A stretch of 64,000 nucleotides of DNA from Dirofilaria immitis (Eukaryota > Nematoda > Chromadorea > Rhabditida > Onchocercidae), in assembly GCA_024305405.1 (NCBI GenBank), contig JAKNDB010000087.1, positions 186,001-250,000 on the forward strand, read 5' to 3'. The notes beneath the pieces were generated by a model that searched no databases, was not told the origin of the DNA, and saw only the letters and a program-made list of their open reading frames with translations. Position 1 is the stretch's first letter; the number at the start of each line of letters is the position of its first letter. This document shows positions 26,501 through 36,382 of this stretch, one piece after another. A program made the translations under genes and the position numbers.

Positions 26501-28442
26501 TAATATAAAATTACGAATAATAACATTTCAAGTATCATTAAAACTTTTATTTATTCCGATCGTTTTTTTTTTTTTTTTAGAATTTTATCAACGGCTAGAC
26601 TTCTCTGGTCATAATATTTCGCATGGTGGTTTTCTATTTGGTGATGGTGTTTTCAAATCAGGCAAAATTTTATTTGAAGGTGGAATTGATCCAATTATAC
26701 GTGGTTTCATGATGACACCTGTTAAACGACCTCATCGAATGAGTAAATCAATTACTGAAAAAATGTTTGGCAGGTAAATTAAGCAAGAATTTATTCATTT
26801 TAAATTATCAAAATTATCATTGATAATTTTTTAATCAATTCAAATTTTTATTCATTTCATTATCAAATAGATAAATTTATGATCAAAATAAAAAGTGAAG
26901 TAAGAGGAAAAAAGAATTGATTAAAATTATTATTTAAAATTATTATTTAAGTACCGATCTTGGTTCTGTTAATATTCAACGTGGACGTGATCATGGATTA
27001 CCATCGTATAATAAATGGAGGCATTTTTGTGGAATGCCATTAGGTAGTGATTTTGAAGATGCGAGAATGAAATTCTCGATAAAAATATACGTAATATTTT
27101 ATCGAGAACATATGAAAATTTTGGTAAGTTATTTTTCCTAATTTATTGATTATTCAATTAATGAAATATATTTCAAAATTGTTTTCTATCTTTTATCATA
27201 TCAAAAAATTTTAACCGAATAATTTTTTATTTTTATTTTTATTCATTTTATATTAATTTATTTTTGTATCGAAGAATTCGAAAGAAAAAAATTGATTTTA
27301 AACTAATTTAAATATCTTTAATTTTGATATCTTTAATTACTTATATTTCTTATAGTTACTAATTTTTATAATAATAAACAAACTTGACTAAACATTTAAT
27401 ATTTAATAATATTTTATAATTTTAAAGTTTATTTTCTTTAATATCTTTTTTCTTTGTATGGTTATTTGTTGTTATTATTATTAGAATTTGTTTTTAAAAA
27501 AGCGAAAAAAATTTCAATTCTCGAATATTATCTTTTGCATTATTTTCATCAATTTTCCTTCTTTTTCATTTATCAATTAAACTTTGAATTTTTGCTTTTT
27601 TTCTTTTAAATCTTTAATTTTATCATTTTTTTTAATCATGATATTTTCGAAGTTATGATGACATTCATTTTTCCTACTTTCTTATATCAGCTAATCATAT
27701 ATTCGTTTTTTTTTTTTTTTTTGATTGATTGAAAAATGATAATATTTTATCATAGATGATGTTGATTTATATATTGGTTCAATGGTTGAAGATCCAATTA
27801 TTGGTGGTTTAGTTGGTACAACATTAGCATGTCTAATTGGTGATCAATTTAAGCGGTTACGTGATGGTGATAGGTAAAAATATAAATTTAAAATTTTCAT
27901 TTATTTTACAAAGAAAAAAACAAAAACAAAAAAAAATTAGAAAAAATTTAATTAATTCAATTATCTTTGCTGCAAAATAAGCGAAAAAATGATTGAAAAT
28001 GAGTACCATTTTATTAATTAATTTTATTAATTAATTTAAAAATTTTTTGATTTAATCTTTTAATTTCATTTTTATTCATTTATTTATTTAATCGAAAATA
28101 AGAAAATAATTTGGTTAAATGAATGAAATTTTTGAAGGAATAGTACTTGAAATTTTTACAATTATATTCAAATTTTAATACTTTCATTTAATCATTTCCA
28201 ATATTTTTGTTTTTGTTTTTTTGAATTTTTAAAAATTTTATTTTTTAGATTTTATTATGAGCGACCAGGTATTTTTACAAATGCACAATTTATGGAACTT
28301 CAAAGGTAACATTAGCGCGTATAATTTGCGATAATGGTGATCAATTTGAAACTGTTTCACAAGATGCTTTTTATTACCACAAGGACATCTGACACCATGT
28401 TCAGTAATTCCAAAAATTGATTTAACAAAATGGCAAGAATAA
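9254..28442 (+). CDS. Secreted ShKT-domain animal haem peroxidase (MLT-7/SKPO-like), 13 exons
   Basis: The family oxidises substrates with H2O2; in nematodes such enzymes cross-link cuticle tyrosines. Exons I infer: 9254-9308, 11059-11238, 22041-22225, 22302-22420, 22821-22864, 23919-24150, 24955-25157, 25464-25597, 26130-26373, 26581-26773, 26952-27123, 27756-27873, 28249-28442. All splice phases agree once six single missing bases are allowed, giving about 692 aa, near the family's usual length. The start is ATG 9254, which opens a signal peptide. Order: signal peptide, ShKT domain, peroxidase. Visible catalytic motifs: distal histidine in [10 protein letters not shown], active-site arginine in FTREHNR, proximal histidine in YRFGHGM, and [11 protein letters not shown]. 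Missing bases lie near 25091, 25126, 26580, 27066, 28302 and 28368-28375, at short homopolymers, so I read them as consensus errors, not decay. MLT-7 or an SKPO paralogue cannot be told apart by eye. Introns are very AT-rich; intron 2 is 10.8 kb. Confidence 0.9.
9472..9533. repeat. (ATTTC)n microsatellite
   Basis: About twelve CATTT/CATTC pentamers in intron 1 of the peroxidase. This is the reverse complement of the large GAAAT array at 6240-6790, with the same GGAAT-type variants. Confidence 0.8.
10085..10345. repeat. Degenerate TTCAAATTCGAGAATTTTC repeat
   Basis: At least six diverged copies of a unit containing TTTCAAATTCGAGAA followed by a T-rich spacer, in peroxidase intron 1. The plus-strand Phe-rich frame across it is a repeat artefact. 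Confidence 0.7.
10679..10715. repeat. (CATA)n/(TA)n microsatellite
   Basis: A short CATA tract grading into TA repeats inside peroxidase intron 1. Confidence 0.8.
11059..11238 (+). other. ShKT domain exon of the peroxidase
   Basis: Translates to about 60 residues with six cysteines in ShKT spacing: [16 protein letters not shown], then GEC, ENCQLAC and NTC. ShKT domains are small disulfide-bonded modules, common in nematode secreted proteins, often next to a catalytic domain. The acceptor is TTTTCCAG at 11051-11058 and the donor follows GAAG at 11238. Only one ShKT copy is visible. Confidence 0.9.
11510..12030. repeat. ~94-bp tandem repeat carrying splice-acceptor-like motifs
   Basis: Five to six copies in intron 2 of the peroxidase. 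The string following TTAG (GCATTTTATC or close variants) starts at about 11544, 11681, 11775, 11869 and 11964; the last three steps are 94-95 bp. Each copy carries TTTCTCTTTAGG, which resembles a nematode 3' splice site, followed by AT-rich filler with stops. Confidence 0.85.
12420..12790. repeat. ~22-bp TTATCAATTATTAATTATG repeat
   Basis: About fifteen imperfect copies of a unit of roughly 22-24 bp (TTATCAATTATTAATTATG plus ATA) in peroxidase intron 2. Copies vary by single transitions and small indels. Confidence 0.8.
14209..14432. repeat. 113-bp tandem duplication
   Basis: Two copies, over 90% identical by eye; the marker TAATCATAGATATGAAC occurs at 14241 and 14354. In peroxidase intron 2. 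Confidence 0.85.
14798..14955. repeat. 80-bp tandem duplication
   Basis: Two diverged copies starting at 14798 (CTTAAGTATGCTTG) and 14878 (CTTACGTATGCTTG), both followed by TGTTGTCATATTTACGTA and a later ACAGG. The unit contains several ACGTA palindromes. An open frame across it has no recognisable domain. Confidence 0.8.
15829..15859. repeat. (GAT)n microsatellite
   Basis: Short GATGAT tract in peroxidase intron 2. Confidence 0.75.
17395..17900. repeat. ~40-bp TTTTGATATCATAAAATAAT repeat
   Basis: About ten copies of a unit of roughly 38-43 bp: TTTTGATATCATAAAATAAT followed by TTACTGATAATATTTAACA. Each copy contains the palindrome GATATC and a TGATAA string. In peroxidase intron 2. Confidence 0.85.
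19415..19612. repeat. ~99-bp tandem duplication
   Basis: Two copies beginning TAGTTATCATTTTTTGATAA at 19416 and 19515; each contains a TTATCA...TGATAA inverted pair. Confidence 0.8.
20095..20165. repeat. (CT)n microsatellite
   Basis: About 70 bp of CT dinucleotides with TTT interruptions, in peroxidase intron 2. Confidence 0.85.
20400..20503. repeat. (ATT)n and (GTT)n microsatellites
   Basis: An ATT run at about 20400-20420 and a longer GTT run at 20472-20503, in peroxidase intron 2. Confidence 0.8.
20865..21080. repeat. Degenerate AATTTTACTAATTTTTGGAA repeat
   Basis: Four imperfect copies of ACTAATTTTTGGAAATTAAAT with T-rich spacers of unequal length, in peroxidase intron 2. Confidence 0.7.
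23036..23080. repeat. (TTTG)n microsatellite
   Basis: Ten or so TTTG tetramers, two with a G-to-C change, in peroxidase intron 5. Confidence 0.85.
23497..23686. repeat. 31-bp tandem repeat, six copies
   Basis: TTTAGTATTTGAGTATGC recurs at 23501, 23532, 23563, 23594, 23625 and 23656, exactly 31 bp apart; copies are nearly identical. There are no unique spacers, so this is a minisatellite, not a CRISPR array. Confidence 0.92.
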
Positions 28443-28461
28443 ACACTTAAATTATGCAAAC

Positions 28462-28467
28462 AATAAA
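28462..28467 (+). promoter_or_regulatory. Candidate polyadenylation signal of the peroxidase
   Basis: AATAAA, repeated as AATAAATAAATAAG, lies about 20 bases after the inferred TAA stop at 28440-28442, a usual distance in nematode genes. Confidence 0.5.
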
Positions 28468-28494
28468 TAAATAAGTGAAGAATTGAAATATAAT

Positions 28495-28497
<3 letters not shown>

Positions 28498-28527
<30 letters not shown>
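28498..28527. repeat. (GA)n microsatellite
   Basis: About fourteen GA dinucleotides shortly downstream of the peroxidase stop, within or just after its 3' UTR. Confidence 0.85.
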
Positions 28528-28529
<2 letters not shown>

Positions 28530-28781
28530 GAAAAGAAATAAATAAATGATGTAAAGATAGTAATAAATAAATTAATTAGATAAAAAATAAATTAATCTAT
28601 TTTTTTTTAAAGAAATTATTATTTAAATTTATTAGAAATCATATTATACTATTCTATTTTTTCTTTTTCCGTTCTTTTATCTTTCATTTATCATATAGTG
28701 TTCTTTTTTTCTTACGATAATATTATATTAATAGTAGCATTTAAGATAATATAAATTTTGAGGTTTAAAATAATGCTAACT

Positions 28782-28867
28782 GTAGTCAAACCTATTTATG
28801 CTATCGTAGTCAAACCTATTTATGCTACCGTAGTCAAACCAATTTATGCTACCGTAGTCAAACCTAT
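28782..28867. repeat. 24-bp tandem repeat, four copies
   Basis: GTAGTCAAACCTATTTATGC recurs at 28782, 28806, 28830 and 28854, exactly 24 bp apart. It is richer in GC than its surroundings. Confidence 0.88.
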
Positions 28868-30312
28868 TTTAATCAATTTTTCTTATACGGGCAATTTTAG
28901 AATTAAATTAAGATTTTTATTTTTACTAATTTTATGATACTTATTCAAAATGAATATTAAATTAATTACTCTTTAAATTTATTTTATGAATAAATTTAGA
29001 AAAAGAAAAACGAAAACGAAAAAATTGAAACGATAAAATAATAGAAAGAATGAAGAAAAGATTTATTTATGGTATATATAATAAAAATGAGAAAAAGAAA
29101 TTTAAAAATTTCTAATAATTCAATATTAGTTATAAGAATATAATAAATGATAAGAAAAAAAACAATTTAATTATCATAGAATTTTTCACAATTTTAAAAA
29201 AATTTTAATTGAAATTTTTAAAATTAATTTTTAATTTTCTAAAACTATATCAAAATTATCAACTAAAATTTTGTTGTCAAAACTACAAAAGTTTGAAGAG
29301 CTTAATTAACGCATGGTATCTACATCATTTTTTTATAACTATTAATTATTAATTAATTGTCTTTTTTTTCTTAATTGTCAATAATTTGAATTTAAAAATG
29401 AGTTTTTATCAGTTTGCCATTTTTTCAACAAGATTTTGTATAATTATCACAAAAATTTAATACGATATTTCAATTCCAATTTAATTTAATTGAAAATTAA
29501 TTAATTTTATAATTCAAAATGCTTAAAAATTATCCTACGGTTTAATACACAAAATTATCCTAGTAAATAAAACCCGATGATATATAAGCTTATCTTTCAA
29601 AAAGAAAAAATAACTTTTTTTTTTTTATTAAATGTAACTATAATGAACAAATTAAATTAAATATTATCAAACTAAATGATTGATATTAAATTTCAATCAT
29701 AAAATGCGAATGCATTATATTAAATTAAATTAAATTGAATGAATTAATTATTGAGAAAATAAAACTTATTTAAAAATTTAGCATATCTACAAATAAAATT
29801 AGTAGTATTTGAAAAAAAAAAATAATTTTTTTTTGGCACAATAAATTGACAAGAAGAAGTTGGCATTTTTTTAAAAATTTTTTCTATCAACATTTTTTTT
29901 TTTTTTTTTCTAACGTATTATTATTTCATTATTTTTGTTATAACGGTAAAATTCGGGCAAATTATATTTGATACTCATTCATATTGTATTATTTTATTAC
30001 TATTTTTTTTTTTTTTTGCATGAATTTACTTTTTTTTTTTTACTATTCCTTATGAAGTAAAATAGTAAAATTTGAATTATAGCAAAATAAAAAAAAAAAG
30101 GCTAAAATTTTTTTGTTTTTATCCAATATGTTTTTTCAATTTTACACTAATAAAAATTAATAATTTTTATTATATTTGTATTATTATCAAACAGTTTTTT
30201 CTTTTTTTTAAATCTTCTAAAATTGTAAGATTTTTTTGCTTTTTTTATTTTCGAAACTTCAGTAATTTTTTTTTAAAAAAAAAAAATAATGCATAAGATG
30301 ATATTGTATGTT

Positions 30313-30388
30313 TTTAGGATTCTAATATATAAATTCGTTTTTAGGATTCTAATATATAAATTGGTTTTAGGATTCTAATAGATAAATT
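30313..30388. repeat. ~30-bp repeat, three copies
   Basis: TTTTTAGGATTCTAATATAT with an AAATT tail, repeated three times at spacings of about 28-30 bp. As in the 94-bp array at 11.5 kb, each unit contains a TTTTTAGG acceptor-like string. Confidence 0.75.
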
Positions 30389-31335
30389 AATGAAATATTA
30401 AAGAGAAATTTCTTAATCCTGAAAAAAAAAAAAAGAAATGCTTAATCATTTCTATCAAAACATATACATATAATTTTAACCTGACAGATTCTTTCATTTG
30501 ATTAAAAATTAAAAAATTACAAAATATATTGATTGATGATCAGCTAATGCTAAATTCAAAAAAAAATTAATTAATTAATTAAAGAGAAATTTAAATCCAT
30601 TGTTTGATTGTGATATCATGTATATGTTTTTTGAATTGTATAGGATTGATAAGCTTTTCGTTCAAGAACGCTTGCATTTTTTTATCATCATATTTGAACA
30701 AATAAAAATATTTTGATAAATTCGATTATTTCATTTGATATCTCGAAATTTTACCAATAGATTGTAAATTAATTTTATGTGAAAAAAAAAAGATGGAAAA
30801 TATTTAAAAATATGTTTAAAAAAAAGAAAAGATATTTTAAATATATAAGTTTTCGTTTTTTTTCGTTTTTTTCGTTTTTTTGAAATGAAAATAATATTTT
30901 GTCTTTTTTAATTTTTATAATTTCACAATTTTTTTTTAAACATATTTTTTTTCTTATAATAATTTTTTAATTTGTTCTTTTAATACATACATATGTGCTT
31001 TGTATGTTTGTGTGTGAATGTTTATGAATATTTTGTTATCATATTTGTGAATTATATAATTTATGCAAAAAAAAAAATAAATATATAGGTTGTATAATCG
31101 AATTCGCTTTTTTTTTTTATTTTTTTGTTTTGCCCATTTTTCATCATGTATATTGATAAGATTTTATTAATAAAATTTAATATGTAATTTAAAATTGCTT
31201 TACATTAAAATAAATATTCCTATATCGAATATAATTTTGTAAATAAAAAGAAAAAAAAGGAAACTAAATTATTGCAATTTATTGTTTGATAACGCATAAT
31301 TCACATTTTTTTTTTATTTCAATCCAAATATATCA

Positions 31336-31413
<78 letters not shown>

Positions 31414-31432
31414 TAATAATAATAATAATAAT

Positions 31433-31463
<31 letters not shown>

Positions 31464-31491
31464 TAACAATAATAATAATAATAATAATAAA
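31336..31491. repeat. (AAT)n microsatellite
   Basis: About 155 bp of AAT trinucleotides with two AATAT phase breaks and a few CAA variants. The minus-strand poly-Tyr/Ile frame is an artefact of the repeat. Confidence 0.92.
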
Positions 31492-32603
31492 TGTACGTTG
31501 GATGTTATATAAAATTAAATAATTTTTATGAAAAAAAAAAAACGAAAAGAAATAAAAAATTTGTTCGAAAGAACGAAAAGAGAGAGAAGGAAATAAAAGT
31601 GAAAAAAATTTGAAGTAAAAATTAAAATAACAAGAAAATTTGAAATAAGTTAAAATGATCATTTTTGTGATTTATATAAATCGAAAATATTTAATGATAA
31701 TTATTTCTTCCACTTTTTTATTTGATACTAAAATTGGGAAATAAATGAATAAATAGATAAATGAAATTTGATTGTTAAATGGCATAAATAAATTTGAAAA
31801 TTTTCAAAAGTTTTTTTATCAAATCTGAATGAACAGTATTCCATCTGTGGACTTTGTACAGAAAAAGAAATGTATAAATGCTTGCAATTGGTATATACAT
31901 ATGATTGGTATATACAATAATTTTCTGGCAAATAAATTAAGATTTTTATCATGAATCTTTCTTAATGAGGTCAGATTTCCAATTTTGAAATATTTAACAA
32001 ATTTCAATATTTCGCTGTCAATAAACGTCTTTTTAGCAATGAATATGAATTATTCAGTTGATTTTATTCTAAATTTCGAATGGAAAAGAATTAAATAGTA
32101 ATATAATATTTGAATTCTATAATCAGTTACGTTGATATTACAGATACATAGATGATTTTTATTTTCCATAAATTTACATACACTCATGATTTTTATTTGC
32201 ATAAATTTACATAAACCAATGATTTTTGTTGAAGCTATGAAAAAGTTTCAATTATTTCACAAAACATTTATAATATTCATGATTAACAAGCTTGCTTTTT
32301 ATTCTATAAATTGTTTTTATCGCTATATTTAGCGATAAAAATTTAGACAATACACGGTTATGCGGAAAGATTAACAATATTATAATTCGTTTGGTCACAG
32401 ATCACATGCATAGAGAAGGATTTAAAATTAGTCTCTAAATAACTTTCCAAATCAGTGTAACATTTAATATTTGCTACAGTTCACTCTCATTTAATTTATA
32501 TATTTTGTGAAAAAAATTTCGGTAATATTTTCCAGAATTCTACGCCAAAATCTATTCCGTATATTAATCACTATCAGTTATCCGCGGAAATTGATTGAGG
32601 GAA

Positions 32604-32669
32604 ATGTTTCTGTCTTATTGCCTTCTGATAATCATATTGCCATTATGCATTATCACACAAGTAACAACA
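32604..32669 (+). other. Possible signal-peptide first exon
   Basis: ATG 32604 reads MFLSYCLLIIILPLCIITQV then TT, followed by a good donor GTAAGTG at 32670. The sequence is strongly hydrophobic and signal-like. The next acceptor, TTTTAG before 32988, would join it in phase to the zinc-finger remnant, which is odd because C2H2 proteins are nuclear. It may belong to a different gene with undetected exons, possibly including 34131-34242. No homologue is recognised. Confidence 0.3.
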
Positions 32670-32987
32670 GTAAGTGAATAAATTATAGCTTTTACTATAA
32701 AAATTAAATATTTATAAATTTTCCATTTTAATCAATGATAGAATTTTTCCACCCGAAAAGAATATCATGAATAGCATTCGTTATTTTTTATATTTTTATC
32801 AGTTTTTCTCGTTGCATTTGAAATAGTTAGGCCTTTCTATTGAAACACTCTCGCTGTAGCATAATACTAACTTCATATACTAATATCAATAGAATTCCTT
32901 TCGTAATAATTGAAACTGCTCAAAAATTTCGTGAAAATAATCATCAAATTATTTATTATGAAATGAATCATTTTCGCATAATTTTAG

Positions 32988-33510
32988 ATGCCAAATGAAA
33001 ATGACACATCGATACAGGAAGGAATAAATGACAAGCTAATTCTAAATAAATATAATGAAAAAGATTCCGATGAAAAACGGCTCAAATACGTTGTATGTGA
33101 TGCGGTGTTTAATTAATATGGTAATCTGAAAATACATCATCGAATAAACATAGATGAGACATCATTTAAATGCAAAATATGAAGCAGCAGATTTAATAAC
33201 CTAAGCAATATGAAAAGATATCAAAAAATTCATAACAGATGCGATACTATTTAGGTGTAGTGTATGCAACAAAAGATTTAGTAGACTCAACAATATGAAA
33301 AAACATCATCGGTTGCATTCAGGCGAGAAATCATTCAAATGCGATATGTTCGATATGACGTTCGGCTATAATTGTAATTTGGTAAGGCATAAGAATAGAG
33401 TACATAAAGATTCGGTTGAAAGATTGCATTGCATGAAAAATGTACCAACAAAGACTATCATTAACACAGCTATATTTATCGAGAAAACCATTTCATATTC
33501 AAGACTATGA
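32988..33510 (+). pseudogene. Decayed C2H2 zinc-finger gene
   Basis: Starting MPNENDTSIQEGIN, the frame leads into four C2H2-like fingers, of which only the third is intact (CSVCNKRF, then HHRLH and the linker SGEKSFKC, about 33255-33325). In fingers 1, 2 and 4 the second zinc-binding cysteine is lost: CDAV in finger 1, a TGA stop in finger 2 and CDMF in finger 4. Finger 1 also ends in Asn in place of the last His and finger 2 has Tyr for its first His. There is a TAA near 33113 and a frame change before finger 3. These are substitutions as well as indels, so unlike the other genes here this one cannot be explained by missing bases alone. It was probably a DNA-binding protein. Confidence 0.65.
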
Positions 33511-34130
33511 GGTTCTATTTTTTATATTTTATTGATTATTGCTTAATTATTTTGAATAGAAAATTTTTGTTGAAATTGAACTAAATTTCATATTGGATCA
33601 ATTTTATCACGTATATTCATTAGTATTCTATTCATTAGTATTCTATTCTTAGTATTAAAAATTCATTAGTATTCTATTCTTCATCATAATTATCTGTTTG
33701 TTATTATAACTTATCCAACAATGATTCGAAAATGTTAATGAAATATTGATAAGCTTATTTTTGTTCGAATTTTTTGCTCACTTTTTATGACAATATAACG
33801 TAATTGAACATGAAAGAAATTAATGCGTATTTCTTTTTGCAGCACCGAAATGATCGCAATACTTTCCTAGTTAATAAATATTCAGGAATGAACATCAAAC
33901 TGAATTATCTTTGCTTCAAAATGATTCTGTCCGAGAAAGAAAATTTAGGCTTTTGTATTTGAAATAATTAATTGAAACATGATAGCATGTGAATACTTTA
34001 ATATCTCATGATTTTCGTTTGATTTCAATATCGATTTTAGCCTTTATAAGTGTAATATTGAATTCATAATGCTACGTTATGATTTAGTTCCTTATATTGT
34101 TATTTCTTTTTCCCTATATCGTTTTCACAG

Positions 34131-34242
34131 TTATCGAATGCAAAAATCTATGAACTTCATTATCAAATATGCATTATTGATGCCGATGATAATAGCGATA
34201 TCGATAAACAAATATCGATAACTAAAAAAACAAAATCGTAAA
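34131..34242 (+). other. Coding-like fragment, possible terminal exon
   Basis: Directly after an acceptor TTTTCACAG, an open frame reads LSNAKIYELHYQICIIDADD and continues with acidic and lysine-rich residues to TAA at about 34240. The sharp acceptor and balanced residue use look like a final exon, but no upstream partner is established and no family is recognised. It could belong with the signal-peptide exon at 32604. Confidence 0.25.
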
Positions 34243-34519
34243 TTGGTTTCGGAAATTAGATGCTCTAACTGAATCAAAAGCAGACGATTGTGCCGTTAAT
34301 ATAGTTGTATAAGTAGTTAAATATCAAAATTAATCGTCTAAAGTCAATAATCACAAAGCTTCTATAAAATGCTAAAAACCGGCTGCAAATGATGAAATCA
34401 TTTTATTTCCCAATTTTATGCTTATTCATCGCTTTTCTCGAAATTCGCTTTTCTCGAAACTAATAAACAACTCATTCATTTGTGAAATAGCCAACACATT
34501 TCAATATAGATGCAAGGAT

Positions 34520-34660
34520 AAGATACTGTCATCAACATCAGCATCTTTCAGAGCTTCTTTTTTTCCTAACGCAACTTTGAGTGCATCCGCTTTTTGATGC
34601 TTTCCAATGCCCGCTTATAATCCTTCGGGAAAATGTTAAAGATTGATATTGCAAGAAACG
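34520..34660 (-). pseudogene. Glutamate-synthase-like linker fragment
   Basis: On the minus strand the frame reads FNIFPKDYKRALESIKK, then, after adding one A to a run of five (34591-34595), ADALKVALGKKEALKDADVD. From memory, FPKDYKRALE followed by a charged helix resembles the hinge of eukaryotic NADH glutamate synthase (W07E11.1 in C. elegans). No other exon of that very large protein was found nearby, so this would be an isolated relic or an exon of an undetected gene. Assignment is tentative. Confidence 0.3.
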
Positions 34661-35004
34661 AACAATAATACTGCTAAATTCGTTCGTGTTCATAAACAAC
34701 GATAAGTTATGAAGAAAAGAGACTCCTGTATTGCTTACTTTTATGAAATGTTTACTTTCATTATTTCAATTATTCAGGATAACCCTTACCAATTTTGAAT
34801 TCAGTTTCTTGAACAAAACATATCGATCATTTGTTTCATTCATTCCAAATTTTCACTATCTGGTTCTAAATCAATTATTTCTATATTAATATAATAGATT
34901 GATCGGCTTGCGAATTAAAGAATGGAAAAAAAAAAAAAGAACTATGACAAATCATTCTTTTGTATTTTTCTTAAATTACTTCATTTTATTCTTAACCAAA
35001 TTTT

Positions 35005-35040
35005 ACGTTACAGTTACGAAAAACGTTACAGTTACGAAAA
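35005..35040. repeat. 18-bp perfect duplication
   Basis: ACGTTACAGTTACGAAAA occurs twice in direct succession with no mismatch. Confidence 0.8.
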
Positions 35041-36356
35041 ACCACCATGAAATTATTTTTTTTTTCTCCAACAAAAGTAAAAAGGAAATTTGATAAATGA
35101 AAAAGTAAAAGATATTATTTAGCTAAAAAAGAATAAATAGGACTTCGATTAAAGACGATAAATTAATCATACATTTATCAATTTGTTACCATTCTTATGA
35201 AATTTGCAGCAGAATTTGATATTCAATCAATTTCAATTCCGAGCAATTTTAATAGGCGAAAAGTCGTGAAGGTTTATTAAATTTATAGCAACTTAAACAA
35301 ATGATTTGTTCCAGTGATCTAAATTCTAATTTTAGATTTTACTTATGTTTTATGTTTCAAATTTGTTATATGTTAATCTATGATTAAGATTAATGTTTTC
35401 GGTTGTAATCTTTTCCTCCTGTATAAAAATCAATTCTTATCATATCATGTTGTTATATATATTGGAATGAAACTGTAAAATATTTTATTGGGAATAAAGT
35501 TTTAATCAAAACAACTTGCCTGAGGCCGTAGGTAGACAAATATGATAATATAGGTATAATGCATAAATTTTGCATCATTCATCTTGTAGGCAAATGCATA
35601 ATTATATTTTCTCCCACGTGGAATTACTTAAGAAAAGTAAGATTAAAATAATTAACAGCATAGGGATAACGCAAAATATTGTTTACAAGCAAATTAAGAA
35701 ATACAACGTAGAGGTAACATTGAACTGAAAAAGAATCTGAAAGAACATGATCGAGACGAATTTTAAAATTTAAATTTTTAGAACTCGAAATTATAAAATT
35801 AATACAATCAGACATACAATTTTGCAGTTAAAAAATCTATTTCATATGGAACATTTATGAGAAAAAGTTTTAGATAAGCTGTGAAAGAAGATTTGATTTA
35901 ATCTGATTGAAAGTTCATCGATTTCGATGAATATGTAAAACTCTTGCAAATTTAAAAACTCATCTCTCATATGATTATAAATTTTATCCATTTCAATTAT
36001 TACTAGAGGGCTATACAATCCTTCCGATATATGAATGATACGAAAAACTTCTCATAATTGATATTTTCTTCAATTATCTTTTAACTAAACTTCTATTTTT
36101 TTTTTTTTGCTTTTATTCAATTAAAAACTTTTTATCATGATATGATCATTGCTGTAATGATAAGAATTTGGACATAAATAGAAGAGTAAGTAGAATAGAA
36201 TCATGAGCAAATATTTATAAATTAGCCTGATAATTCCAATAAAGCATATCGTCACATATCGCATGCTATACATTTTACTTATCTCTATGTCGAGAATAAA
36301 TTTTGCGAAATTATATAAAATACACAATGAAACTATGAAATGATATAATATATAGA

Positions 36357-36382
36357 ATATATATATATATATATATATATAT
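36357..36382. repeat. (AT)n microsatellite
   Basis: About 26 bp of alternating AT in an otherwise gene-free stretch. Confidence 0.8.

Larger units (their letters stand above)
28443..32603. other. AT-rich intergenic stretch
   Basis: Between the peroxidase and the zinc-finger remnant. It holds the small repeats listed separately and no credible gene. Base composition becomes visibly less AT-extreme after about 31.7 kb. Confidence 0.65.

Noticed and set aside
9254..28442. Reading the peroxidase as a pseudogene because of its frameshifts
   Set aside because: All catalytic motifs and splice sites are preserved, the breaks are only missing bases at or beside short homopolymers, and the same defect occurs in deeply conserved genes nearby.
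31333..31662. Minus-strand poly-Tyr/Ile/Leu frame
   Set aside because: Produced by the (AAT)n microsatellite.
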